A stretch of 16,915 nucleotides of DNA from Bacteroidetes bacterium SW_11_45_7 (GCA_003022985.1 PXTV01000164.1:1970-18884), one strand, 5' to 3'. Shown: positions 7,519 to 15,668, numbered from the stretch's first letter. The notes: generated by a model from the letters alone, not told the origin. Made by a program: numbers and translations.

Positions 7519-8613
7519 ATGGCAACCTATCATGCACTTGGCCTGATGTCAGGCAGCTCATTAGATGGTTTGGACATCGTTCATTGCCGCTTTGAAGAGC
7601 ACGAAGGAAAATGGCACTATGAGATTCTCAATGCCACTACTGTGCCGTACCCCACAAAATGGAAACTGAGGCTGAAGAAGCTCGTCCTTCAGAATGCAAT
7701 TACCTACTTAAAAACCCATGTGTTTTTCGGCCATTACATTGGTGGTTTGGTCAAAGACTTTATCGATGAACGGGGCATTCACGATCAAATCGATTTTATC
7801 GCATCACATGGGCAAACCGTTTTTCACCAACCCGAAAATCGTTTGACGAGCCAGATAGGTGACGGGGCAGCAATTGCAACGGCTACCGGATTTCCGGTTA
7901 TTGCTGAGCTGCGTTCTGCTGATGTAGCTCTTGGCGGTCAGGGGACGCCCCTTGTTCCTATTGGTGAGAAACACCTCTTCCCCGATCACGATCTTTTCCT
8001 GAATATGGGGGGTATTGCCAACATCACTGCCAAGTTGAATGATCGCATTATAGCTTTTGATGTAAGTCCTGTTAATTTACCTCTGAACCAGGTGGCTCAG
8101 TTCGCCAACATCGAATACGACAAAAACGGGGATATGGCCAGAAGTGGTCAGCTTAACAATGATCTTTTGGGCGAGTTGAACAAATCCTGGTATTACGATA
8201 AAGAATACCCGAAATCATTAAGCGGGGGCTGGGTGAGTAAAGTCATGATGCCCGTACTTAAAAGGTTTCGCATTCCTGTTGAGGATAAGCTTCGCACACT
8301 AACCGAACATATCGCTTTGCAGATTGCTAATGGGTTGGAGATGGTCCATCGTAAAGAAGGGATTGAGCTGGATAAAAGCAATGACTTTTTGCTTTCTGGT
8401 GGGGGAGCTTATAACCAATTTCTCGTGGAACGGCTCCAGGAATTAGCTCCCGTTACACCTAAGCTTCCCGGTGATGAGGTAATTCAGTACAAAGAGGCCA
8501 TTATTACCGGCTTTGCGGGTGTCAAGCGGATGCGAAATGAAGTCAATATGCTTGGTTCTGTTACCGGTGCTGAAAGGGATAACATTGGTGGGTGTATTTA
8601 CCAGGCCCGGTAA
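7519..8613 (+). CDS. anmK: Anhydro-N-acetylmuramic acid kinase AnmK
   Basis: The 364-residue protein phosphorylates and opens 1,6-anhydro-MurNAc to MurNAc-6-phosphate, a cytoplasmic step of peptidoglycan recycling. It belongs to the sugar kinase/ASKHA fold. Visible signatures are the N-terminal phosphate loop GLMSGSSLDGLD (residues 8-19), IDFIASHGQTVFHQP, DVALGGQGTPLVPIG, FLNMGGIANIT, and the second ATP-binding block LLSGGGAYNQFLVERL, followed by the family's terminal SVTGA. Length is close to the 350-390 residues usual for the family, and unlike its neighbours it shows no gap. ATG 7519 begins right at the conserved start (MATYHALGLMSG). The upstream region has no strong ribosome binding site. 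The next gene follows after 45 bp in the same direction and may be co-transcribed. No other wall-recycling gene (MurQ, AmpG) is in the window. Confidence 0.95.
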   Translation: MATYHALGLMSGSSLDGLDIVHCRFEEHEGKWHYEILNATTVPYPTKWKLRLKKLVLQNAITYLKTHVFFGHYIGGLVKDFIDERGIHDQIDFIASHGQTVFHQPENRLTSQIGDGAAIATATGFPVIAELRSADVALGGQGTPLVPIGEKHLFPDHDLFLNMGGIANITAKLNDRIIAFDVSPVNLPLNQVAQFANIEYDKNGDMARSGQLNNDLLGELNKSWYYDKEYPKSLSGGWVSKVMMPVLKRFRIPVEDKLRTLTEHIALQIANGLEMVHRKEGIELDKSNDFLLSGGGAYNQFLVERLQELAPVTPKLPGDEVIQYKEAIITGFAGVKRMRNEVNMLGSVTGAERDNIGGCIYQAR

Positions 8614-8658
8614 AGCTTTAAATAACTTATTTCTCTTCACCCATAAAAGTCTTTTTTA

Positions 8659-9030
8659 ATGACTAAAGCAAACAAACGCATTTCTATCACTACGATTGCA
8701 GGGATTGTATTTATTCTCATTGGCCTGATATCAACAGCTAACGCAATGGATTATATGCCCGGCTCATTAGGTAAATACCTCTTGAGTAGAGAGCTATTGC
8801 TTATTCTCATAGGTCTCGTTTTTATTTCGAAGCGGATGACGCACATCGCAGGTTGGGTTTTGTTGCTGATAGGCACTCTTTTTCTGTTGGACAATTACGG
8901 GATGATACCTGATACAGCGCAGGAAGTTATTTGGGCCGTCATTTTGATCGCAATTGGTGTGGCAATGCTTATCAGAACCAAGAAAAAAGCCGATGAAAGT
9001 GGCACAGCCGGGAATACGGATAATGAGTAA
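8659..9030 (+). CDS. Small four-helix membrane protein (DUF5668/LiaI-LiaF-like)
   Basis: The 123-residue protein has four predicted membrane helices: about residues 9-30, 43-58, 61-78 and 88-106, followed by a short charged tail (KKKADESG). The repeated pattern of LLILIGLVFI, LLLIGTLFLLDNYG and VILIAIGVAMLI is typical of the DUF5668 region at the N terminus of LiaF-like cell-envelope-stress proteins, which is my best family match. No soluble LiaF domain is attached. It starts 45 bp after anmK. Function is unknown; an envelope-sensing role would be inference from the family only. Confidence 0.75.
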   Translation: MTKANKRISITTIAGIVFILIGLISTANAMDYMPGSLGKYLLSRELLLILIGLVFISKRMTHIAGWVLLLIGTLFLLDNYGMIPDTAQEVIWAVILIAIGVAMLIRTKKKADESGTAGNTDNE

Positions 9031-9087
9031 CGTCTACTTGTAAGTGCAGATCATGGATTGGTAAGAATTATGGCCATTGATTTCACG

Positions 9088-10093
9088 CTACAATTGTGTC
9101 CTTTCGTTAACCTGACCCTTCATTTCCGTGATTTGATATTTCCCATTGATTCCTCTGTGATCAGAAGGAGATGAAAAGGTGTTGAAATCCGGCAAATCCG
9201 AGCCATGCCGGATAAGTAGCTGCATACGAAGTGCGGCTGTCGGTTAATTGGCCTGCATCTGTAAGGCGTTGTAGATCACGCCCCCAGCTTACAGTGTTTA
9301 AATCCCCAATGACAAGTTTGGGGAACGGTTGGTTTTTGATATGTTGCCGGAGTTGACGCATCATGGTTTGCCGTTGGTTGATTTGCTCGAGCCGAAGCGG
9401 AGAAGGTACGTGGGAGGTAACGAAGTGGACCTTTTGTCCATCCACTTTCACTTGGCCGGTGATGTTTGGCAAATCGCCCCAGTTTTGCACTTCTACATTC
9501 TTGAGTGGCTTCTTGGCAAAAACGGCAATGCCAAACGAATCGGACCGTGGAATCACAACCGAATGAGGATAGGTGCTGTCTATTCGCTGATTCAGCTTAT
9601 CAGCCCACTGATGAGATACTTCCTGGATGGAGATAATATCCGGATCGCTGGCAAGCAGGCGATCTATTGTGGCTCGATAGTCGTAATTACAGGTTAGCAC
9701 GTTAAGGTGCGTAACGGTTAAATCATTACCGGAGCTGACAGTAGCATTTGCTTTTTGCAGAGGGATGCCAGGTTGAAGAGCCATGGTAAGAAGTATGAGG
9801 CCGATGGTTACGGCTCCAGCAAAGTACCATTTCCGAAGGACTATGCCCACAATCAGCAATAATGCTGAGCTAATGGCAAAGTGAAAAGCCAGTGACTCAG
9901 CCATGGTGAACACGTAGCCATCCACTGGCATGATCGTCAAAGAAGCGAACCCCACCAGCAAAAAACCGTAGAAAAGCTCATTGCGAAGGGCGTCTTGGAG
10001 CATCCAGTGGAGGTATTGGGCGGAAGCTTGGTTAAATTGTTGCATGGTTTGGCAATGTCCATTGTTCCAATCCGGGTTGATAACGTGAGACAT
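9088..10093 (-). pseudogene. EEP-family (endonuclease/exonuclease/phosphatase) membrane protein, frameshifted C terminus
   Basis: The frame from ATG 10093 gives 310 residues ending at TGA 9163-9161. Three hydrophobic helices (about 41-55, 66-86, 90-106) precede an EEP domain with catalytic-type residues N131 (HLNVL), E158 (IQEVS), H228 (TSHVPSP), D264 and N266 (GDLNT). The domain should end with an SDH motif that supplies the last catalytic pair. The first frame stops at HLFISF, but the next minus-strand frame continues with PSDHRGINGKYQI and stops at TAG 9090-9088. So the motif is present but out of frame, and the 15 or so residues usual between HLFIS and PSDH are missing (junction near 9164-9172): a frameshifting deletion. 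Without the repair the enzyme would lack its SDH pair. Substrate unknown. ATG 10093 is uncertain; M17 or M31 would also precede the first helix. Confidence 0.78.
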
Positions 10094-10140
10094 GGGTTGT
10101 AGATTGCATTGGCTTTCATACAGCGGTACAGGAAACGAGT

Positions 10141-10437
10141 TTTGCTATATTCAAAACCATCAACAAATCTGTTGATCCGTCAGCGAGAATCATTTTGTTT
10201 GGTTCTTACGCTCGAGGGGATGACAATTCTGAGTCGGACATAGATGTTTTAATTCTACTTGACAAAGACCATGTTTCTCGTCAGGACGAAAAAATAATCA
10301 AATACCCGCTCTATGAAATTGAATTTGAGCATGGTAGAATCAACAGCCCTTTAGTCCTTGCTAAAAACCAATAGGGGTCAAAACACAGAATAACGCCATT
10401 TTATGAAAGCGTGATGGAGGAGGGAATGGAGTTATGA
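10141..10437 (+). pseudogene. Nucleotidyltransferase-domain protein, start lost and amber stop inside
   Basis: The plus frame reads a nucleotidyltransferase: PSARIILFGSYARGD then SESDIDVLILLD, with the GS and DxD motifs, then YEIEFEHGRINSPLVLAKNQ, a TAG at 10372-10374, and in the same frame GSKHRITPFYESVMEEGMEL ending at TGA 10435-10437. Bacteroidota relatives have a tryptophan at the TAG position (SK.EW pattern), so a TGG to TAG change is inferred; no frame change is needed. Upstream the frame is open only from 10084 and holds no ATG, GTG or TTG, so the first few residues are also missing. The stop overlaps the ATG of the PIN gene (ATGA at 10434), which shows the downstream part belonged to the gene and that the two were translationally coupled. 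Such enzymes often act as AMP-transferring antitoxins; here function is probably lost. Confidence 0.8.
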
Positions 10438-10964
10438 AGGAAGAGGAAAATGTAGATGATCCTGAGGTTAAAGAGATTCAAAAATCACTAGAGCGATCCA
10501 TGGAACGCCTTTATCTTGATACGTCAGTATATGGAGGATACTACGAACAAGAATTTCGATATTGGAGTAAGGCCCTGATTGAGAAGATACATAAAGGAGA
10601 GTTTCGAGTCATTTTTTCAGAAGTTGTTGACGGAGAAATAAATGACGCACCGGAAGATGTAAAAAAGTTGGTTCGGGATATTCCAAAACAGATGATAGAA
10701 TTTGTGCCATTATCAGATTCTTCAATTGAGCTAACCGAAGCATATATCGGTGAAGGAGTAGTTGGCAAAACCAGTCGTGCCGATTGTTTCCATATTGCTT
10801 TGGCAACGTTGAACAGTGCTGACGTATTGGTTAGTTGGAACTTTAAGCACATCGTAAACTTTAAAAAGATAAGAGGATATAATGCAGTGAATTATAAATT
10901 CGGTTATAAGATTCTTGACATTAGAACACCCAGAGAAGTAATCGGTGATGACGAAGAACAATAA
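10434..10964 (+). CDS. PIN-domain ribonuclease, toxin-like
   Basis: The 176-residue protein has a PIN fold typical of VapC-like metal-dependent RNases: first aspartate D29 in LYLDTSVYGGYYE, glutamate E68 in SEVVDGEI, and D117 in RADCFHIALA, followed by ADVLVSWNFKHIVN with N136 where many PIN proteins have an acidic residue (the WNFKH form is common in this subfamily). The first 22 residues are acidic and charged (MKEEENVDDPEVKEI) and precede the domain. M23 (nt 10500) would start exactly at the domain, but ATG 10434 overlaps the upstream stop as ATGA, which favours it. The 55-codon gene downstream overlaps by 17 bp. Context suggests a type II toxin-antitoxin unit; the target RNA is unknown. 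Codon use is A/T-rich compared with the cus operon. Confidence 0.85.
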   Translation: MKEEENVDDPEVKEIQKSLERSMERLYLDTSVYGGYYEQEFRYWSKALIEKIHKGEFRVIFSEVVDGEINDAPEDVKKLVRDIPKQMIEFVPLSDSSIELTEAYIGEGVVGKTSRADCFHIALATLNSADVLVSWNFKHIVNFKKIRGYNAVNYKFGYKILDIRTPREVIGDDEEQ

Positions 10965-11115
10965 AAACGCGCAACAATCAACTGTTAAAGTCTTGCGAAA
11001 GATAAGAGATCGAATCAACCTCGAAATCCAGGACTTAACAAAAGAAGAACTGAAAGAATATTTTCGTAAAAGAAGGACTTTGTATTCGTCAAGGCAAAAA
11101 AGTAAGAAAGAATGA
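10948..11115 (+). CDS. Small basic partner protein of the PIN gene (putative antitoxin)
   Basis: An ATG at 10948 opens 55 codons to TGA 11113-11115, overlapping the PIN gene end by 17 bp in another frame. The product is highly charged, with a core VLRKIRDRINLEIQDLTKEE then YFRKRR. Short proteins with an LRKIRD.I..EI.D.T.EE pattern are, as I recall, commonly encoded directly after PIN genes in Bacteroidota, where they are taken as antitoxins. The tight overlap supports a real gene and coupled translation. The basic, helical composition could bind the toxin or nucleic acid. No known DNA-binding fold is visible. Confidence 0.72.
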   Translation: MTKNNKNAQQSTVKVLRKIRDRINLEIQDLTKEELKEYFRKRRTLYSSRQKSKKE

Positions 11116-11125
11116 AATTCACTCC

Positions 11126-11320
11126 ATGAGCAACGTAAAAGAAAAACGAATCGAGCGAATCCAAGCATCCAGGGATGACGAGTTATTAAATGAGCTTTAT
11201 GAGATGTTCGTGAGCGAAGAGCAAGAAGCGATCGAATTCACTGAGGAGCAGAAAAACAAAATCGAGGAAAGTGAAAAGCAATACAAGAAGGGGCTAACCA
11301 AAGGATACGATAATTTATAG
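11126..11320 (+). CDS. Small acidic antitoxin-like protein without a toxin partner
   Basis: The 64-residue protein starts 10 bp after the previous stop. It is helical and charged: RIERIQASRDDELLNELYEM, then EFTEEQKNKIEESEKQYKKG. The pattern (RI..S.D..LL..LYE followed by T.EQ...IE.S..QYKKG) resembles the short antitoxin-like components that accompany RelE/ParE-type toxins in Bacteroidota. No RelE/ParE gene follows; the next 137 bp hold only a repeat. It may be an orphan or a further member of the PIN operon. The protein ends at GYDNL, slightly shorter than I would expect. Confidence 0.68.
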   Translation: MSNVKEKRIERIQASRDDELLNELYEMFVSEEQEAIEFTEEQKNKIEESEKQYKKGLTKGYDNL

Positions 11321-11345
11321 CATAAACACTCAGTTTTCGTGGGAT

Positions 11346-11380
11346 TTGGCGCTTTCGTGTTCCGATAAGCATCGGAATGG
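11346..11380. repeat. Palindromic repeat element, copy A
   Basis: A perfect hairpin, TTCCGAT (11360-11366), loop AAGC, ATCGGAA (11371-11377), is preceded by TTGGCG (11346-11351) and GCTTTCGTGT (11351-11360). All three blocks recur in the same order at 11870-11931 (copy B), so this is a repeat rather than a lone hairpin. No T-run follows, which argues against a simple intrinsic terminator, although it lies between the toxin-antitoxin island and the HYC gene. Confidence 0.6.
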
Positions 11381-11457
11381 TAGCTTAAGCAGCCGAAATT
11401 TCCACTTTCCGAAACTTTTTTCTAACATTGTCTGTAATAAAGATTAGTTCATTTTCA

Positions 11458-11841
11458 ATGAAACGTTTTGCAGCCATACTATCCGCACTCATGATCCTGG
11501 TCGCCACCACGGGCGTGCCAATGGTTACGCACCACTGCATGGTGAAGGGTGAGGATACGTGGATCACAACCGCGCCTGACTATAAATGCTGTGGAAGTCA
11601 GGAACACATGGGCATTGGCTGCTGCAGCAACGAGTTTGATCTCAAGAAAGTAGATGACTCCTTCCTGACATTCAATATAACCACCGATTTGCTTCCGGAA
11701 TTTGTCCTTGCCTTTGTCCAAACCTTTATTTTTCAGGACGTTCCGCTCTTTCTCACGAACAACATCCTGCCAACCAACAATCCCGATCCCCCGCCTGTCA
11801 AAGAAGATATCCCCGTCTTTGTACAGGTCTTCCGTTTATAA
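11458..11841 (+). CDS. HYC_CC_PP-type secreted cysteine-rich protein
   Basis: The 127-residue protein starts at ATG 11458 with a signal peptide or membrane anchor (KRF then AAILSALMILVATTGVPM). It shows the spacing of motifs that names the HYC_CC_PP family: THHC (HHC in place of HYC), YKCC, GIGCCS, and a late NPDPPP. In Bacteroidota this family is found next to Cus-type copper efflux genes, as here, so a periplasmic copper or silver role through the cysteines is likely but inferred. An in-frame TTG at 11428 would add ten residues ahead of the signal and is less likely. The gene is flanked by the two copies of a palindromic repeat and is 306 bp from cusA. Confidence 0.8.
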   Translation: MKRFAAILSALMILVATTGVPMVTHHCMVKGEDTWITTAPDYKCCGSQEHMGIGCCSNEFDLKKVDDSFLTFNITTDLLPEFVLAFVQTFIFQDVPLFLTNNILPTNNPDPPPVKEDIPVFVQVFRL

Positions 11842-11869
11842 GCCAGCATAGTGCCCCGCAATTCGCCCC

Positions 11870-11931
11870 TTGGCGTCTGCGGCTTTCGTGTGTACGCGCC
11901 ATTCCCCCTCCCGATGTCAAGCATCGGGATG
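11870..11931. repeat. Palindromic repeat element, copy B
   Basis: This element shares with copy A the blocks TTGGCG (11870-11875), GCTTTCGTGT (11882-11891) and AAGCATCGG (11919-11927). Its hairpin is TCCCGATG (11909-11916), loop TCAAG, CATCGGGA (11922-11929). It is longer than copy A by insertions between the blocks (or copy A is shortened). It stands just after the HYC gene and directly joins the nested inverted repeats that follow. Confidence 0.6.
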
Positions 11932-12067
11932 GAGGGATAGGGCCGGTTCCCCGACTTGTCGGGGTTAGCGGCTCTTGGGTGGGTTTCTTGGACTTACACA
12001 GACCCACCCAAGCGACTGTAACACTCGTCCCGATGAACCGGGACTCGCCAACAGACGCTATCCCTCC
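11931..12067. repeat. Nested inverted repeats with cloverleaf-like layout
   Basis: A perfect 10-bp outer stem, GGAGGGATAG (11931-11940) with CTATCCCTCC (12058-12067), encloses three separate hairpins. They are CCCCGAC/GTCGGGG (11949-11955 and 11958-11964), an 11-bp stem CTTGGGTGGGT/ACCCACCCAAG (11974-11984 and 12002-12012) with a 17-nt loop, and GTCCCG/CGGGAC (12027-12032 and 12039-12044). The layout is that of a multi-branched RNA or a compact palindromic mobile element. No protein is supported across it: overlapping open frames are incidental to the high GC. It lies between the HYC gene and cusA and may be part of the cusA leader. Confidence 0.55.
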
Positions 12068-12120
12068 CAAGAGGGAACACACCTACAACCAATATCAACA
12101 TTTATCCGCCTGCTGGCGGA
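12061..12120. repeat. Two further small palindromes before cusA
   Basis: TCCCTC (12061-12066), loop CCAA, GAGGGA (12071-12076) forms a hairpin that competes with the right arm of the preceding outer stem. TCCGCC (12105-12110), loop TGCT, GGCGGA (12115-12120) forms another 6-bp hairpin. Short GC-rich palindromes of this kind are scattered in intergenic regions of many Bacteroidota. The second lies 27 bp before the cusA start and could affect its translation. Confidence 0.5.
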
Positions 12121-12147
12121 AGCATCAACGAATATCCCTTAAGCACT

Positions 12148-15100
12148 ATGCTCAACCGCGCTGTACGCTTCTTTCTGGAAAACAAGCTGGTTACTGTCCT
12201 GCTGTTATTGCTGTTTGTGGGATGGGGCTTGGTTACGGCCCCCTTCAACTGGGAGATGGACTGGCTCCCGCGCGACCCCGTTCCTCTACATCATTTTCGA
12301 GGAGGATGTGGATTTCTACTGGAGCCGCAGCCGCATCCTTGAAAAGCTCAATTCGCTGCCTTCAGGCACCCTACCGGATGGCGTTCAGCCTTCCCTGGGA
12401 CCGGATGCTACAGCACTTGGGCAGATCTACTGGTACACACTCGAGGGGCGGAATCCCAAAACGGGCAAACCCGCTGGCGGCTGGGACCCGCACGAACTGC
12501 GCACCATCCAGGACTACCAGGTCAAGTATGCCCTCAGCTCCGTGAAAGGCGTGGCGGAAGTGGCATCAGTAGGCGGCTACGTGAAGCAATACCAGGTCGA
12601 TCTCGATCCGGCCGCGCTCAAGGCGCACGATATCTCGCTGGGGCAGGTGATGAAAGCAGTGAAGGAGAGCAACATCGATGTGGGCGCCAAGACTGTGGAA
12701 ATTAACAGGGCAGAGTATTTTGTGCGCGGCATCGGCTATATCAAAAATACGGAAGACATTGATCAGGCGGTCATCACCTCACGCAACAACACGCCCATCC
12801 GCATTCGTGATGTGGCCAATGTGACCATCGGCCCGGCTCCCAGGCGTGGCGCGCTCGACAAAACCGGGGCGGAGGCCGCGGGAGGTGTGGTCGTGGCACG
12901 TTATGGCTCCAATCCAATGGCTGTTATCGTTTACGACCGCACCGAACTGATCATGGAAACGCTCGGCACGCTGGAACAGGCGCTCACGCTCCAGGTGCTC
13001 GTCACTATCCTGGTGGTCATTATCATGGTCATCAATCTGCGGGCCTCGTTGCTGATCTCCGGCCTGCTGCCGGTTGCCGTACTGATGTGCTTTATAGCCA
13101 TGCGCTATTTTGGTGTGGACGCCAATATCGTGGCGCTTTCCGGTATTGCGATCGCCATCGGTACCATTGTGGATATGGGCGTCATCCTGACAGAGAACAT
13201 GCTGCGCCACTTCAAAAAAGCCGATGAGAACGAATCATCGCTGGAGGTGGTGTATCGGGCCACGTCTGAAGTCTCCGGTGCAGTGCTCACCGCCATCATG
13301 ACCACCATCGTCAGTTTTCTGCCCGTGTTCACCATGCAGCAGGCGGAAGGGAAGCTATTCCGTCCCCTGGCCTTCACCAAAACATTCGTGCTCATCGCGT
13401 CCATCATCATTGCTCTGTTCATCCTGCCCGCTTTTGCCCAATGGATAATGGGCCGTTCCCGCAAAAGGGGCGGCCTTTTGCAAACATTACCGCTGCAAGG
13501 GCTAAAGAAATACAACGGGCTGATCTGGGGTGTGCTGCTGCTGATTGGTGGTTCGTTGTTTTTTGCCTACTCCCTGAGCTGGGCGGGTATGGTACTGATT
13601 GCTTTCGGGGTGATCCGTATAGCCGCTTTCTTCCTGCCTGAGGCGATTAGCCGCTACAGGGACTACGCCAACTTCGCGGTGATTATTCTTGCAGTGGCCT
13701 GGCTACTGGCATGGGAATGGCTCCCACTCGGGCCCTCGCATACGTTGTTCGTCAACTTGCTCTTCATCTTACTTCTATTGGCACCTATTCTCGGTCTGTT
13801 TTTGGTTATCATTCAATTTTATTCACATATCCTGCGCTGGTGCTTGCGCAACAAAGGAGCATTCCTGACCGTCACACTTGCTGTGATCCTGTGGGGACTG
13901 ACGAGCTGGCTCGGCTGGAACACCATGTTCGGCTTTGTGAAAAAGGGCTTCAATAATGTGAATGTACAGATTGAGAAAACGGACGGCTGGCAGACGATGG
14001 CCAAGGCCTTTCCCGGCATTGGCAAGGAGTTCATGCCCGCTTTGAGTGAGGGGGCCTTCCTGCTCATGCCCACTTCCATGCCCCATTCCGGTGTGGAGGA
14101 AAACCTGGAGGTGACCAAACAACTCGACCTGCGCGTGGCCGCTATTCCAGAGGTTGACGAGGTGGTTGGCAAAGTGGGGCGTGTTGAGTCAGCGCTCGAC
14201 CCGGCCCCTATGTCCATGTACGAGAACATCATCAACTACAAACCGGAGTACAAAACCGATGAAGACGGCAACCGCATTCGCTTCCGGGTGAACGAAAAGG
14301 GCGAGTACGTACGCGATTCGGCCGCCCACTTGATCCCTGATCCCGATGGCAGGTACTACCGCAACTGGCGCGACCACATCGAATCCCCTGATGATATCTG
14401 GCAGGAGATTGTGGACGCCACCAACTTGCCGGGCGTCACGTCAGCGCCCAAGCTGCAGCCCATCGAAACGCGGCTCGTTATGCTGCAAACCGGTATGAGG
14501 GCGCCTATGGGCATGAAGGTGTTCGGGCCGAACCTGGAGACGATCAATAGCTTTGCTTCTAAGTTGGAGAAAGAACTAAAGCAAGTGCCCTCCATCAAAA
14601 GTAAAACTGTCTTTGCGGACCAGGTAGTTGGTAAGCCCTACCTGAACATCAAATGGGACCGCAAAAAACTGGGCCGTTATGGATTGACCATGAAGCAAGT
14701 ACAGCGCTACCTGGAAGTGGCTATTGGCGGAGTAAAACAAACAACCAGTGTGGAAGGCCGGAAGCGATTTCCTGTGCGCATTCGCTATGCTCGTGAATAC
14801 CGCGATGATCCTCAGGCCATCAAAAATATCTACATTCCCGCGCGCAACGGCTCCAGGGTACCTCTTGGCGAGCTGGCCGATATTACATACGAACGCGGCC
14901 CGCAGGCGATCAAAAGTGAGGAAACGTTTTTGGTGGGCTACGTGACATTTGACCGAAACCAAGGCAACCTGAAGGTGCCCGATGGCGTGAGCTACAAGTT
15001 TGCCGGCAATTACCAGAACCAGGTGCGGGCCGAGAAGCGGCTGAGTATCGTCATTCCGCTATCCCTCATTATCATTTTCCTGATCCTTTATTTCCAGTTC

Positions 15101-15610
15101 CGCTCCGTCTTAACCACGTCCATGATCTTCACCAGCATATTGGTGGCTGTGTCGGGTGGTTTTATCCTCCTGTGGCTCTATGGCCAGCCGTGGTTTATGA
15201 ATTTTTCACTCTTAGGCACAGGCATGCGCGACCTGTTTAACATGGGGGACGTCAATCTAAGCATTGCCGTATGGGTGGGCTTCATTGCGTTGTTCGGCAT
15301 TGCCACGGACGGGGCGGTAGTGATCGCCACGTACCTGGACCAGATCTTCGAACGGGAGAAGCCGGAAACGCTTGAGCAAGTGCGGGAGTCAGTCGTAGAG
15401 GCGGGCGCCATCCGCATTCGTCCCACGTTGATGACCACGGCCACAACCATCCTGGCGTTGTTGCCGGTGTTGTCGTCCACCGGTCGCGGCTCGGACGTGA
15501 TGATCCCCATGGCTATCCCCGGCTTTGGCGGCATGTTGGTGCAGGTGGTTACGCTTTTTGTGATTCCGGTGCTTTATTCTATATGGAAGGAGAAAAGAAT
15601 AAAGAAGTAA
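12148..15610 (+). pseudogene. cusA: CusA/CzcA-type heavy-metal RND pump, with three internal gaps
   Basis: The gene encodes a proton-driven heavy-metal efflux RND transporter of the inner membrane. It starts at ATG 12148 with MLNRAVRFFLENKLVTVLLL (first helix), reaches WLPRDPVP, then changes frame near 12284 straight to YIIFEEDVDFYWSRS. About 55-60 conserved residues that follow DPVP (VDAIPDIGE onward) are absent. A second, in-frame gap lies near 12926-12931 (YGSNPMAVI to VYDRTELI, about 30 residues short), a third near 14965-14971 (FDRNQGN to LKVPDGVSYKF, about 25 short). Otherwise the pump is well preserved to TAA 15610: helix-4 aspartate in GTIVDMGVILTEN, LLMPTSMPHSG, DPAPMSMYEN, the methionine-rich MRAPMGMKVFGPN, and FGIATDGAVVIATYLDQ. 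Methionines at these places suit Cu(I)/Ag(I), so I prefer CusA to CzcA. As assembled the frameshift prevents a full product. Confidence 0.9.
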
Positions 15611-15668
15611 TATAGTTGTAATAAATAGTAATAGATTGTGAACCTACATTTTTAGTAAAACAAGCACC

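Noticed and set aside
7519..8613. Internal block loss in anmK
   Set aside because: All recognised kinase motifs occur in order with normal spacing and length, so no gap is supported.
10372..10374. TAG as a recoded (pyrrolysine-type) codon
   Set aside because: A lone TGG to TAG change in a gene that also lost its start is more simply a nonsense mutation; other genes here use TAG as a normal stop.
11360..11377. Hairpin as an intrinsic terminator of the toxin-antitoxin island
   Set aside because: No T-run follows, and the same hairpin recurs in copy B after the HYC gene, so a repeat element explains it better.
11842..12147. CRISPR array or tRNA in the palindromic region
   Set aside because: There are no regularly spaced direct repeats, and the cloverleaf-like layout is too large and lacks tRNA consensus loops and a CCA-type acceptor.
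11979..12545. 188-codon plus-strand frame across the palindromes and cusA start
   Set aside because: It lacks family features, crosses the palindromic repeats, and overlaps cusA in another frame; it arises from high GC.
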